From contig NZ_JAAIKO010000028.1 of the NCBI RefSeq assembly GCF_016107395.1, positions 1-64,000 of the forward strand: a DNA stretch of 64,000 nucleotides, in the 5' to 3' direction. The stretch's first letter is position 1. Each line of letters opens with the position of its first letter. The notes beneath the pieces are model-generated. The model searched no databases. It was given only the letters and a program-made list of their open reading frames with translations, and was not told where the DNA came from. Origin of the DNA: Streptomyces fildesensis. Lineage in GTDB: Bacteria > Actinomycetota > Actinomycetes > Streptomycetales > Streptomycetaceae. Made by a program: the position numbers and the translations under genes. Shown piece by piece: positions 1 to 8,202 of this stretch.

Positions 1-170
1 GTCACCGGCGCCCTCCGGGCTTCCCTTCGTGTTTCCGACTCTATCAGACGCTTTCACGCCCGATTCCCAGTCAGCGGGAGTACTGCAGATCCTGCATTGT
101 GTTGCTTTAGCGTTTCTGCCTTTCGGCTTTCCCGCTGCACCCGACTTTACCAGAAGGTTTCTGTCGGATT
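1..170 (-). promoter_or_regulatory. rRNA operon promoter and leader start (leftward)
   Basis: Read on the minus strand, this stretch carries TCTGATAGAGTCGGAAAC (about 50-33) followed by CGAAGGGAAGCCCGGAGG (about 30-13). These closely match the conserved sequence just upstream of 16S rRNA genes in Streptomyces as I remember it. Further -10-like boxes lie upstream on the same strand: TAAAGT at 149-144 and a weaker TAAAGC near 109-104. This suggests the tandem promoters typical of rrn operons. The stretch is visibly more AT-rich than its surroundings. The 16S gene itself would lie left of the window. I could not assign clear -35 boxes. Confidence 0.65.
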
Positions 171-463
171 TCCCGGCCAATTCGAGTCTGCCCTGGAAAC
201 ACACGTTTCCGCGGCACTCGTCGAGGCGGTTGTGCCAAGGTACTGGACGCCCTCGCCCCGTGCAAATCGGCTACGAGGGTCCTTCGGCCCTCGGATCGGG
301 TCCGGTGAAGATGCCACACTGAGTGGTCGGGATCGATCACCCGATGGTCGGATCCGCTCGGGCGGAATCCTTACTTCACATGACTTAGGCTGCTCAAGCG
401 GCATCGCCGTCCGGTGACAGGTGGTGACGGCGTCTTTGAGCTCCGCATCTAGGAGGCTTCCCC
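171..463. other. Intergenic region between rrn promoter and crr
   Basis: No convincing gene is seen here; the short open frames lack ribosome sites and family features. The only firm signal is the ribosome binding site AGGAGG at 451-456, seven bases before the crr ATG. The crr promoter must lie here, possibly around the AT-richer bases 372-392, but I cannot place its boxes with confidence. I looked for a DasR-type operator and did not find a good match. Confidence 0.5.
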
Positions 464-913
464 ATGACGTTCGTTTCGTCCCCCCTGGCCGGACGTGCCA
501 TCGGGCTCGCGGCTGTGCCCGACCCGGTGTTCTCCGGCGCGATGGTGGGCCCCGGCACCGCCATTGACCCCGTGCGCGAGCCTTCGGCCGCGGTCTCCCC
601 CGTCGACGGCATCATCGTCTCCCTGCACCCGCACGCGTTCGTCGTCGTGGACGACGAGGGACACGGCGTACTGACGCACCTGGGCATCGACACCGTTCAG
701 CTCAATGGGGACGGATTCGAGCTGCTCGTCGCGAAGGGCGACACCGTGCAGCGTGGACAAGAGGTCATCCGCTGGAACCCGGCCGCGGTCGAGGCCGCGG
801 GCAAGTCGCCGGTGTGCCCCGTCGTGGCACTCGAGGCGACCGCCGAGGCGCTCAGCGATGTGGCCGTCGAGGGCGACGTCAAGGCCGGTGCCCCGCTCTT
901 CGTCTGGCAGTAG
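464..913 (+). CDS. crr: PTS glucose-family IIA component (EIIA-Crr)
   Basis: Cytoplasmic phosphocarrier of the phosphoenolpyruvate sugar phosphotransferase system. It accepts phosphate from HPr and passes it to a membrane IIB/IIC permease, in Streptomyces chiefly for N-acetylglucosamine. The 149 residues form one IIA domain. The phosphoacceptor is His72 in THLGIDTVQL and the supporting histidine is His57 in HPHAFVVV. The ATG is fixed by AGGAGG seven bases upstream. ptsI follows 99 bases later in the same direction, so the two probably form an operon. The HPr gene (ptsH) is not in the window, as expected where ptsH is unlinked. Confidence 0.95.
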   Translation: MTFVSSPLAGRAIGLAAVPDPVFSGAMVGPGTAIDPVREPSAAVSPVDGIIVSLHPHAFVVVDDEGHGVLTHLGIDTVQLNGDGFELLVAKGDTVQRGQEVIRWNPAAVEAAGKSPVCPVVALEATAEALSDVAVEGDVKAGAPLFVWQ

Positions 914-1012
914 TTCCCCCGCGTAACCGCTGTACCCCAGGGGGCGTCAACGAGGACGTCGGAAGAATCTGAGCGACGGCATCGATCGTCGCAGTGACCG
1001 GAGACAGGTGAG

Positions 1013-2683
1013 ATGGAGACAACGCTGCGAGGCGTCGGTGTCAGCCACGGTGTGGCGATCGGCGAGGTACGGCACATGGGTACCGCTGTTCTGGAGCCCC
1101 CGGCCAAGCAGATCCCGGCGGAGGAGGCTCCGCGTGAGCAGGGCCGTGCCCGGCAGGCCGTCGAGGCCGTGGCAGCCGACCTGATCGCGCGTGGGAACCT
1201 GGCCGGCGGTGAGGCCCAGCACGTGCTGGAGGCCCAGGCCATGATGGCCCAGGACCCGGAGCTGATGGCCGACGTCGAGCGCCGGATCGCGGTGGGCAGT
1301 TCCGCCGAGCGCGCCGTCTACGACGCTTTCGCCTCCTACCGTGCGCTGCTGGCCAACGCGGGTGAGTACCTGGCCGGCCGGGTGGCCGACCTGGACGACG
1401 TCCGCAACCGCATCGTGGCCCGGCTGCTCGGCGTCCCGATGCCGGGTGTGCCGGACAGCGACGAGCCGTATGTACTGATCGCCCGGGACCTGGCACCCGC
1501 GGACACCGCGCTGCTCGACCCGACGCTGGTCCTCGGCTTCGTCACCGAAGAGGGCGGCCCGACCAGCCACAGCGCGATCCTGGCGCGTGCCCTGGGAGTG
1601 CCGGCCGTGGTGGCCATGCCCGGCGCGGGTGAGATCGCCGAAGGCACCGTCATCGCGGTGGACGGCAGCACCGGTGAGCTCTTCGTCAACCCGAGCGCCG
1701 AGAAGCGCGCGGAGCTGGAAGAGGCCGCCGCCGCACGCAAGGCCTCGCTGTCGGCGACCTCTGGTCCCGGCGCCACCTCCGACGGTCACAAGGTTCCGCT
1801 GCTCGCCAACGTGGGCGGTCCCGGCGATGTTCCCGCGGCGCTGGAGGCGGGCGCCGAGGGTGTGGGCCTGTTCCGCACCGAGTTCCTCTTCCTCGATGAC
1901 TCCGCGAAGGCGCCGTCGGAGGAGAAGCAGATCGAGGCGTACCGCAAGGTCCTCGAAGCGTTCCCCGAGGGCCGGGTGGTCGTGCGCGTGCTCGACGCGG
2001 GCGCCGACAAGCCGTTGGACTTCCTCACCCCCGCGGACGAGCCGAACCCGGCGCTGGGCGTGCGGGGTCTGCGGTCGCTGCTGGAGCACCCCGACGTGCT
2101 GCAGACACAGCTGCGGGCGCTGGCCAAGGCTGTTGAGGGCCTGCCGGTGTATCTCGAGGTCATGGCACCGATGGTGGCCGACCGTATCGACGCCAAGGCG
2201 TTCGCCGACGCGTGCCGCGAGGCCGGTCTGCGGGCGAAGTTCGGCGCGATGGTCGAGATTCCCTCGGCGGCGCTGCGGGCCCGGTCCATCCTCCAGGAGG
2301 TCGAGTTCCTGTCGCTGGGCACCAACGACCTGGCGCAGTACACCTTCGCCGCCGACCGGCAGGTCGGCGCGGTCTCCCGGCTGCAGGACCCCTGGCAGCC
2401 AGCGCTGCTCGACCTGGTGGCGGCGGCGGCCGACGCGGCCAAGGCCGAGGGCAAGAGCTGTGGTGTCTGCGGCGAGGCGGCGGCCGACCCGCTGCTGGCC
2501 TGTGTGCTCACCGGTCTGGGTGTGACGAGCCTGTCCATGGGTGCGGCGTCCATTCCTTATGTACGCGCCACGCTCGCGAAGTACACGCTGGCGCAGTGCG
2601 AGCGGGCGGCGGCTGCCGCCCGGGCGACCGACACCGCTGACGAGGCGCGCCGCGCGGCGCAGGCGGTGCTGTCCGGCGAGTGA
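1013..2683 (+). CDS. ptsI: Phosphoenolpyruvate-protein phosphotransferase (Enzyme I)
   Basis: Enzyme I of the PTS. It autophosphorylates from phosphoenolpyruvate and phosphorylates HPr, the first step for all PTS sugars. At 556 residues it has the usual length. The N-terminal HPr-binding and phosphohistidine domain carries GGPTSHSAI, with His186 as the phosphorylated residue. The PEP-binding TIM-barrel half shows GVGLFRTEFLF and, near the C-terminus, the catalytic cysteine in CGVCGEAAADP. The ATG at 1013 lies 8 bases after a GGAGA. It is second in the crr-ptsI unit and is followed by a strong hairpin. Confidence 0.96.
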   Translation: METTLRGVGVSHGVAIGEVRHMGTAVLEPPAKQIPAEEAPREQGRARQAVEAVAADLIARGNLAGGEAQHVLEAQAMMAQDPELMADVERRIAVGSSAERAVYDAFASYRALLANAGEYLAGRVADLDDVRNRIVARLLGVPMPGVPDSDEPYVLIARDLAPADTALLDPTLVLGFVTEEGGPTSHSAILARALGVPAVVAMPGAGEIAEGTVIAVDGSTGELFVNPSAEKRAELEEAAAARKASLSATSGPGATSDGHKVPLLANVGGPGDVPAALEAGAEGVGLFRTEFLFLDDSAKAPSEEKQIEAYRKVLEAFPEGRVVVRVLDAGADKPLDFLTPADEPNPALGVRGLRSLLEHPDVLQTQLRALAKAVEGLPVYLEVMAPMVADRIDAKAFADACREAGLRAKFGAMVEIPSAALRARSILQEVEFLSLGTNDLAQYTFAADRQVGAVSRLQDPWQPALLDLVAAAADAAKAEGKSCGVCGEAAADPLLACVLTGLGVTSLSMGAASIPYVRATLAKYTLAQCERAAAAARATDTADEARRAAQAVLSGE

Positions 2684-2711
2684 TCGCCGGCGCGTGTGGT
2701 TGAGGTAGGTC

Positions 2712-2750
2712 CGAGGGGCGTTCCACCGGTTTCCGGTGGAACGCCCCTCG
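2712..2750. terminator. Bidirectional terminator after ptsI
   Basis: A perfect 18-bp inverted repeat: CGAGGGGCGTTCCACCGG at 2712-2729, loop TTT, complementary arm at 2733-2750. It lies between the convergent ends of ptsI (plus) and the hypothetical gene ending at 2767 (minus), so it can serve both. Confidence 0.85.
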
Positions 2751-2766
2751 CTCGTCGGGGTGCGCG

Positions 2767-3768
2767 TCAGTCGCGCGGCGCCTGCCGCAGCGGCAGGCCG
2801 GGCCGGTACGTGACGCCCGGTTCCGGCGGTACCGGTTCGCCGGTTTCGGCGTCGGTGCAGTAGGCGTTGAAGACCTCCGCCTCGGTGAGCGGTTGCGGCC
2901 AGCCGTCGCGCAGGGACCAGCCGCGTACCTCGTCCCGTCCGTCGGCGCCGGTGGACCGGACGACGATGCCGCCGGGGCTGTCGCTGACGGCGGCCGCGGC
3001 GAGGACCGTGCAGAACACCAGGGCGTCGGCCTCCGCGAAGTGGATCCGGCCCGATTCGGCGCGCTCCGCGGTGAGGACGGCGAGCAGTGGGGTGCCGTCC
3101 AGCGGAACGCTGCAGACGACGTGGTGGATGCCGGTGCCGGCGGTTTCGATGAGCCCTGTCAGCGCCCGGGAGGCTCGTTCGAAGGCGATGCTCGCGCGTT
3201 CGCGGCCGCCGTCGGTGCGGCTTTCCGCCGCGGTGAGGACCTCGGTGGCGCGGTCCCAGGCCATCTGCCGGTCGGCCTCGTGGCCAAGCTGTGCGAGGAG
3301 TTGACGCACCGGCTGCCCGCTGTACGGGACGCCGGGGCCGCCCGCGGTGATGTCGGCGGTGTAGCGGGCGCGGGTGGCGGGGGTGTCCGGGTCCTGGCCG
3401 GTGTCGGCGCAGTACTCCGCGTACTCCCCGGGATCGAAGAGGGTGACGGTGACGAACAGCCCCTGGGAGAGCAGCGAGCGCAGCAGGCCGTCCATCTGCC
3501 GCAGATACTCGGGGTGGTCCTCGCAGGGGAAGCCGCGGTAGCGGCGCATCACGGCGAAATCCCGTTCACCGGCGAGCAGCGCGACGATGACGGGAGCTTC
3601 ACGGCGCAGGGCGCGCCGCTGGCTCACCCGGCGCGGAACAACACCCCGTGAGCGGTCCTCTGCGCGGTCCCGTGAACGCTCCGGCCGGCGACCGCCCGAG
3701 CTGTCCCGTGAACGGCCGCTCGTCCGGCCGCTGTTCCTGTTCCGCTTCCCGTTCCTGGTGTGTGCCAT
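2767..3768 (-). CDS. Hypothetical protein with basic N-terminal tail
   Basis: Function not recognised. The 333-residue protein opens with about 55 residues of low-complexity Arg/Ser/Gly/Asn sequence, then a folded-looking body starting at EAPVIVALLAGERDFAVMRR. The body alternates hydrophobic strands and helices and has no signal peptide or membrane segment. The ATG at 3768 has a strong GAGGGGGAG just upstream. It lies 21 bases after the MFS gene on the same strand and may be co-transcribed with it. An inverted repeat at 3793-3826 covers the join. I believe similar proteins occur widely in Streptomyces but cannot name a domain. Confidence 0.7.
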   Translation of the reverse strand: MAHTRNGKRNRNSGRTSGRSRDSSGGRRPERSRDRAEDRSRGVVPRRVSQRRALRREAPVIVALLAGERDFAVMRRYRGFPCEDHPEYLRQMDGLLRSLLSQGLFVTVTLFDPGEYAEYCADTGQDPDTPATRARYTADITAGGPGVPYSGQPVRQLLAQLGHEADRQMAWDRATEVLTAAESRTDGGRERASIAFERASRALTGLIETAGTGIHHVVCSVPLDGTPLLAVLTAERAESGRIHFAEADALVFCTVLAAAAVSDSPGGIVVRSTGADGRDEVRGWSLRDGWPQPLTEAEVFNAYCTDAETGEPVPPEPGVTYRPGLPLRQAPRD

Positions 3769-3789
3769 GGCTCCCCCTCGGCGTGACGA

Positions 3790-5109
3790 TCAATTGTCAC
3801 TCACTGTAATCGGAGACACTGACAATCCGGACGGGTTCGTCACCGGCCGTGTGGAGTCGAGGCGCCGCAGCACCATGCGCTTCTGCAGGAACGCGGTGCC
3901 GGCGAGGGCCGTGCCGAGGCCGAGCCAGCCGAGCGGCCCCGCCGCGATGACCGCCGTCGTCATGATCAGCGGTCCCGCGGCGCGTTCGGCGGACTGGGCC
4001 AGTCCGTGCACCCCGACGTACGCGCCCTGCGCGTCGTCCGGGGCGAGGGCCACGGACAGTTCCCACGAGACCGTGGCCTGGTACATCTCCACGAAGGTGA
4101 AGGCGACCGCGGCGACGAGCATCGCGGCGATGGCCGCCCAGCGGTCGTCGACGACGGAGGCGGCCACGGCGGCTCCGCCGAGGAAGTAGCAGGCGGCGAC
4201 GTGGCGCAGGGTCCTGGCGGCGAGGTGCGGGGTGTGGCCGTGGCGGGAGAGCCGGACCTGGAAGAGCACCACGACGACGGTGTTGATGACGAAGAGCAGG
4301 GCGGCGAGCCCGTGCGGCGCGGTGGTGGCGCTGATGATCCACAGCGGCATGCCGACGCGCAGTACGGAGCCGTCGAGGAAGAGCAGGGCGTCGGTGGCGG
4401 CGTAGCCGAGGTATCCGCGGTCGCGCCATGGGCTGGCGGGCGCTGCCGCGGGGCGGGCGGCTGCGGGCGGGCACTTGGTGGCGGACGAGGCCACCGTCCG
4501 GGTGGCGGACGGGGGTTCGGCGCAGCGGGCGACGAGTACGGCGACGACGCAGAAGGACAGGCCGTCGGCGAGCAGGAGGCCGCGGTAGACGGTGGCGCTG
4601 CCGAAGGCGAGGCCGACCGAGGCGCCGAGGCCGCCGAGGGTGTAGCCGACGTTGACGACGGTGCGCTGGACCGCCTGGTAGCGGGACCGGTCGGGGCCGG
4701 CGACGCGGGCGGCGTAGAGCTTGGTGAGCACGGAGGCGGAGCGTTCGCCGAAGCTGCCGAGTGCCACCAGGGGCAGCAGTTGCCAGAAGCCGTGGGCGGC
4801 GAGCATCAGCAGGCCGGAGGCGGCGCGCAGCAGTTGGACGGCGAGCAGCAGCCGGGTGAGGCGGAAGCGGTCGGCGAGCCGGCCGGCGACGGGTGAGCCG
4901 GCGATGCCGACGGCGCCGGCCAGTCCCATCAGCAGACCGATCCGGCTCGCGCTGAGGTCCGCGACGACCAGGAAGTACAGCGCCGTGACACTCAGCCAGA
5001 GACCGGACCCGGTCTTGTCCACGAAGTTGATCCAGAGCATCCGGCGGCCGTCGGGCCCTCCCGGAATCCGCGCCGCCATCCCTGTCCCCGTCCCCGGTCG
5101 CTTCCGCAC
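3790..5109 (-). CDS. MFS transporter
   Basis: Major facilitator superfamily membrane protein of 439 residues with about 12 hydrophobic segments. The early part has the MFS loop pattern GRLADRFRLTRLLL after the second helix, as in drug-export-type members. A 20-30 residue Ala/Pro-rich insert near the middle fits the central cytoplasmic loop. A GTG start at 5109 is supported by GGGGGA six bases upstream; an internal ATG (5079) is possible. It is divergent from a MocR regulator whose promoter lies in the 46-base gap, so it is the likely target of that regulator. The substrate is unknown. Confidence 0.88.
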   Translation of the reverse strand: MRKRPGTGTGMAARIPGGPDGRRMLWINFVDKTGSGLWLSVTALYFLVVADLSASRIGLLMGLAGAVGIAGSPVAGRLADRFRLTRLLLAVQLLRAASGLLMLAAHGFWQLLPLVALGSFGERSASVLTKLYAARVAGPDRSRYQAVQRTVVNVGYTLGGLGASVGLAFGSATVYRGLLLADGLSFCVVAVLVARCAEPPSATRTVASSATKCPPAAARPAAAPASPWRDRGYLGYAATDALLFLDGSVLRVGMPLWIISATTAPHGLAALLFVINTVVVVLFQVRLSRHGHTPHLAARTLRHVAACYFLGGAAVAASVVDDRWAAIAAMLVAAVAFTFVEMYQATVSWELSVALAPDDAQGAYVGVHGLAQSAERAAGPLIMTTAVIAAGPLGWLGLGTALAGTAFLQKRMVLRRLDSTRPVTNPSGLSVSPITVSDN

Positions 5110-5119
5110 CCGTTCCCCC

Positions 5120-5148
5120 TTGACTCCGTCTTTGTATCAATACATACT
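5120..5148 (+). promoter_or_regulatory. Promoter and palindromic operator of the MocR/MFS pair
   Basis: TTGACT (5120-5125) and CATACT (5143-5148) with a 17-base spacer read as a plus-strand promoter. Its expected start site is about base 5155-5156, exactly at the GTG of the MocR gene. A perfect inverted repeat TGTAT-CA-ATACA (5133-5144) lies between and over these boxes, well placed for autoregulation by the MocR protein and control of the divergent MFS gene. The box assignment is inference from spacing and sequence. Confidence 0.5.
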
Positions 5149-5155
5149 TGCGAAT

Positions 5156-6484
5156 GTGGCAACACAATATGCGATCAGTGGTACAACCGCCAAGGGCATT
5201 GCCGCGTCCGTCGAACGTGCGGTGGCGGACGGCTCGCTGCCGCCCGGCAGCGCCATGCCGCCGGTGCGCAGGCTCGCCGAGGATCTCGGGGTGAGTCCGG
5301 GCACCGTGGCCACGGCCTACAAGGAGTTGCGCCAGCGCGGCATCGTGCTGACCCGCGGGCGCGGCGGAACGGTGGTCGCCGAGGCCCCCTCCGTCGGGAC
5401 GAGTGGCTCGCGCCGCCCGCCCAAGACCCCGGAGGGCGTACGGAGTCTGGCCGGCGGCCACCCCGATCCGGCGTTCCTGCCCGATCTGGTGCCGCCGTCC
5501 CGGGTGACCCCGGGGCCCGGTTCGCACCGGACCTCGCCGCGGCTGCCGGAACTGGAAGCGGTGGCCCGCCGCTGGTTCGGGCGCGACGGCGTACCGGCAG
5601 CACACGTGACGTTCGCCCATGGCGCGCTGGACTGCATCGGCCGGCTGCTCTCGGCCGAACTGCGGCCGGGCGACGCCGTGGCGATGGAGGACCCGGGCTT
5701 CCACCGGCTGCTGGACCTCGCTCCGGCGCTGGGGCTGCGCATCGTTCCGGTGGCGGTGGACGAGGAGGGGATGCGGCCGGAGGCGCTGCGGGCCGCGCTG
5801 CGCGCGGGGGCCAGGGCGGTGGTCTGCATGCCGCGCTCGCAGAGCCCGCTGGGCGCGTGCTTCTCCGAGCGGCGCCGGGCGGACCTGCTGGCGGTGCTGA
5901 CCGCGGCCCCCGAGGTGCTGGTCATCGAGGACGACTACACGGCGGACACCTCCGGGGTCCCGCTGCACTCCCTCACCACCGGCGGCCTCCCCCGCTGGGC
6001 GCAGGTCCGTACCGTGTCCAAGCATCTGGGCAGCGACCTGCGGTGGGCCGCGCTCGCCTGCGACGAGACGTCGCTGGCCCGGCACGACGGGCTGCTGCTG
6101 CTCACCTCGGGCTGGGTGAGCCATGTGCTGCAGGAGACGGTGCTGCGGCTGCTCACGGATCCGGCGACGGCAGCGCTGGTGGCGCGGGCCGAGGCCGCGT
6201 ACACCGCCCGCCGGGAGGCGCTGATCGGTGAACTGGCGCACCGCGGGATCACCGCGCACGGCCGGAGCGGGCTGAACGTCTGGGTGCCGGTCAGGGACGA
6301 GTCGGCGGTGGTCAACGGACTGCGGTCGCACGGGTGGTGGGTCGCGGGCGGCGCCCGGTTCCGTACCGCGTCGGCGCCCGGGGTGCGGATCACCACGGCG
6401 GCCCTGCCGGTGGAGGAGGCGGCCCGGCTGGCGGGCGACTTCGCGGCAGTGCTGGGTGAGTCGGAAAGCACCTACGGAGGTTGA
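5156..6484 (+). CDS. MocR/PdxR-type GntR regulator with aminotransferase domain
   Basis: Transcription regulator of the MocR subfamily. The N-terminal GntR winged helix (about residues 5-75: AKGIAASVERAV..., SPGTVATAYKELRQRGIV) is joined to a class I aminotransferase-fold domain that normally binds PLP. The lysine in the PLP position lies in RTVSKHLGSDLRW. From GTG 5156 the protein is 442 residues, the usual family length, beginning VATQYAISGTT. Upstream in-frame codons run into the divergent MFS gene. No ribosome site is seen and the promoter spacing suggests a leaderless message. It probably controls itself and the MFS exporter; the effector is unknown. Confidence 0.9.
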   Translation: MATQYAISGTTAKGIAASVERAVADGSLPPGSAMPPVRRLAEDLGVSPGTVATAYKELRQRGIVLTRGRGGTVVAEAPSVGTSGSRRPPKTPEGVRSLAGGHPDPAFLPDLVPPSRVTPGPGSHRTSPRLPELEAVARRWFGRDGVPAAHVTFAHGALDCIGRLLSAELRPGDAVAMEDPGFHRLLDLAPALGLRIVPVAVDEEGMRPEALRAALRAGARAVVCMPRSQSPLGACFSERRRADLLAVLTAAPEVLVIEDDYTADTSGVPLHSLTTGGLPRWAQVRTVSKHLGSDLRWAALACDETSLARHDGLLLLTSGWVSHVLQETVLRLLTDPATAALVARAEAAYTARREALIGELAHRGITAHGRSGLNVWVPVRDESAVVNGLRSHGWWVAGGARFRTASAPGVRITTAALPVEEAARLAGDFAAVLGESESTYGG

Positions 6485-6555
6485 CGGGTCATCAGTGACT
6501 CCTGTCGTGAACCTTGACGTGCACCTGGTGGTCAAGTATTCACGTACTGGGCGGC

Positions 6556-6571
6556 ATTGGTACAGACCTAT
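6556..6571 (+). promoter_or_regulatory. DasR-box-like operator upstream of chitinase
   Basis: TTGGTACAGACCTA at 6557-6570 resembles the dre consensus for DasR, with core TGGTCTAGACCA: TGGT, AGACC and the 4-base centre spacing agree (9 of 12). DasR boxes or the related 12-bp direct repeats are well known at Streptomyces chitinase promoters. It sits just before the GGGAG ribosome site. A TTGACG (6514-6519) and TATTCA (6537-6542) with a 17-base spacer lie upstream as a possible promoter. Confidence 0.55.
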
Positions 6572-6582
6572 GGGAGTCCAGT

Positions 6583-8145
6583 ATGCGAAGATCCCTCACG
6601 CTCGTCCTGGCACTGTTCGGGACGCTCGTCCTGTTCCTCACGCCGCCCGCCGCCGCGGCGGGCGGTGCCTCGGCGGCGTTCAGCAAGACCTCCGACTGGG
6701 GCTCGGGCTACCAGGCCCAGTACCGGATCACCAACGGCGGCACCTCCACCCTGACCAGCTGGAAGGTCGAGTTCGACCTGCCGTCGGGAAGCAGTGTCGG
6801 CAGCTACTGGGACGCGCTGCTCACCAAGAACGCCTCGCACTACACGTTCACCAACCGGGACTACAACGGCACCCTGGCACCCGGCGCGTCAGCGGTCTTC
6901 GGCTGGGTCGCCGCCGGAACCGGCACCCCGGCCAACTGCCTGCTGAACGGCGGCTCCTGCGAGGCGGGGCCGCCCGACACCACCGCCCCATCGGTACCCG
7001 GCGGCGTCACCGTCGGCTCGGCCACCGGCTCCTCGCTCACCGTGCGGTGGACGGCCTCCACCGACAACTCCGGTTCGGTCGCCGGCTACGAGGTCTCCCG
7101 GGACGGCGCCGCACCCGTGGCCGTGACCGGCACCTCGTACACCGCCACCGGACTGCAGGCCACCACCAGCTACAGCTTCCGGGTCCGGGCCAAGGACGCG
7201 GCGGGCAACACCTCCGCCTACAGCGCGGTTGCCGGCGGCACCACGACCACGGGCGGCGGCCCGGGCCCCGGCACCGTGCACACCGCCCCGTATGTCGACA
7301 TGGGTGCCTGGCCGACGCCGAGCATGCCCGCCATGGCCTCCGCGAGCGGGCTGAAGAGCTTCACCATGGCCTTCATCACCGCCTCCAGCTGCAAGGCCAT
7401 GTGGTTCAACGCCTATGACCCGCGGGCCGGTTGGGCCAAGGACCAGGTCGACGCCATCCGGGCGGGCGGCGGCGACGTGAAGATCTCCTTCGGCGGCGCC
7501 TCCGGATCGGAACTCGCCCAGGCCTGCACCACCGTCGACTCGCTGTACGCGGAGTACGACGCCGTCGTCACCGCGTACGGCCTGACCTACGCCGACTTCG
7601 ACATCGAAGGGGCGGCCACCGCCGAACCCGCCTCCATCAGCCGTCGCTCCCAGGCGCTGGCCCGGCTCCAGCAGGCGCACCCCGGGCTGCGGATCTCGCT
7701 CACCCTGCCGGTGCTGCCCGAGGGTCTGACGGCGGACGGGATCACCATCGTGAAGTCCGCGCGCGACGCGGGCGTCACCCTCGACGCCGTCAACGTCATG
7801 GCCATGGACTACTACCGCGCCACGGACTACGGTGATGCGGCCGTCCAGGCGGCGCAGAGCACCCAGGCGCAGCTCAAGACCCTGTACCCCGCCAAGACCG
7901 ACGCCCAGTTGTGGGCGATGACCGGCGTCACCCCGATGCTCGGCCAGAACGACGACGGGCACATCTTCGACCAGGCCGACTCCCGGCAGCTCGTGTCGTT
8001 CGCCCAGGGCAAGCACCTGGGCATGCTCGGCTTCTGGGAGGAGACCCGCGACCGCAACGCCTGCAACGGGGCGTTGTACATGTGCACCAACGTCCCGCAG
8101 TCGCCCTACGAGTTCTCGAAGATCTTCGCCCAGTACACCGGGTGA
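6583..8145 (+). CDS. Secreted GH18 chitinase (CBM2-FnIII-GH18)
   Basis: Extracellular chitin-degrading enzyme of 520 residues. An N-terminal signal peptide (basic MRRS, hydrophobic LTLVLALFGTLVLFL, cleavage near AAA-GG) precedes a carbohydrate-binding module like family 2 (about 28-130), a fibronectin type III domain (about 138-230) and a GH18 catalytic domain. The GH18 motif is DFDIEG with catalytic Glu342. The ATG at 6583 has GGGAG six bases upstream. Its products, N-acetylglucosamine and chitobiose, feed the PTS whose crr and ptsI lie 4 kb away. The dre-like site before it supports control by DasR. Confidence 0.95.
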   Translation: MRRSLTLVLALFGTLVLFLTPPAAAAGGASAAFSKTSDWGSGYQAQYRITNGGTSTLTSWKVEFDLPSGSSVGSYWDALLTKNASHYTFTNRDYNGTLAPGASAVFGWVAAGTGTPANCLLNGGSCEAGPPDTTAPSVPGGVTVGSATGSSLTVRWTASTDNSGSVAGYEVSRDGAAPVAVTGTSYTATGLQATTSYSFRVRAKDAAGNTSAYSAVAGGTTTTGGGPGPGTVHTAPYVDMGAWPTPSMPAMASASGLKSFTMAFITASSCKAMWFNAYDPRAGWAKDQVDAIRAGGGDVKISFGGASGSELAQACTTVDSLYAEYDAVVTAYGLTYADFDIEGAATAEPASISRRSQALARLQQAHPGLRISLTLPVLPEGLTADGITIVKSARDAGVTLDAVNVMAMDYYRATDYGDAAVQAAQSTQAQLKTLYPAKTDAQLWAMTGVTPMLGQNDDGHIFDQADSRQLVSFAQGKHLGMLGFWEETRDRNACNGALYMCTNVPQSPYEFSKIFAQYTG

Positions 8146-8152
8146 GGGCGGC

Positions 8153-8186
8153 GCCGTGCTGACGCGGTCGGCCGCGTCAGCACGGC
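8153..8186. terminator. Bidirectional terminator between chitinase and acetoacetate-CoA ligase
   Basis: A perfect 15-bp stem, GCCGTGCTGACGCGG (8153-8167) with loop TCGG and its complement (8172-8186), lies between two convergent genes. Confidence 0.8.
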
Positions 8187-8202
8187 ACACGCCGTCAGGA
8201 AT

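Noticed and set aside
4721..5155. Upstream extension of the MocR regulator frame
   Set aside because: It runs antisense into the MFS gene and across the promoter; family proteins start at the GTG 5156 region.
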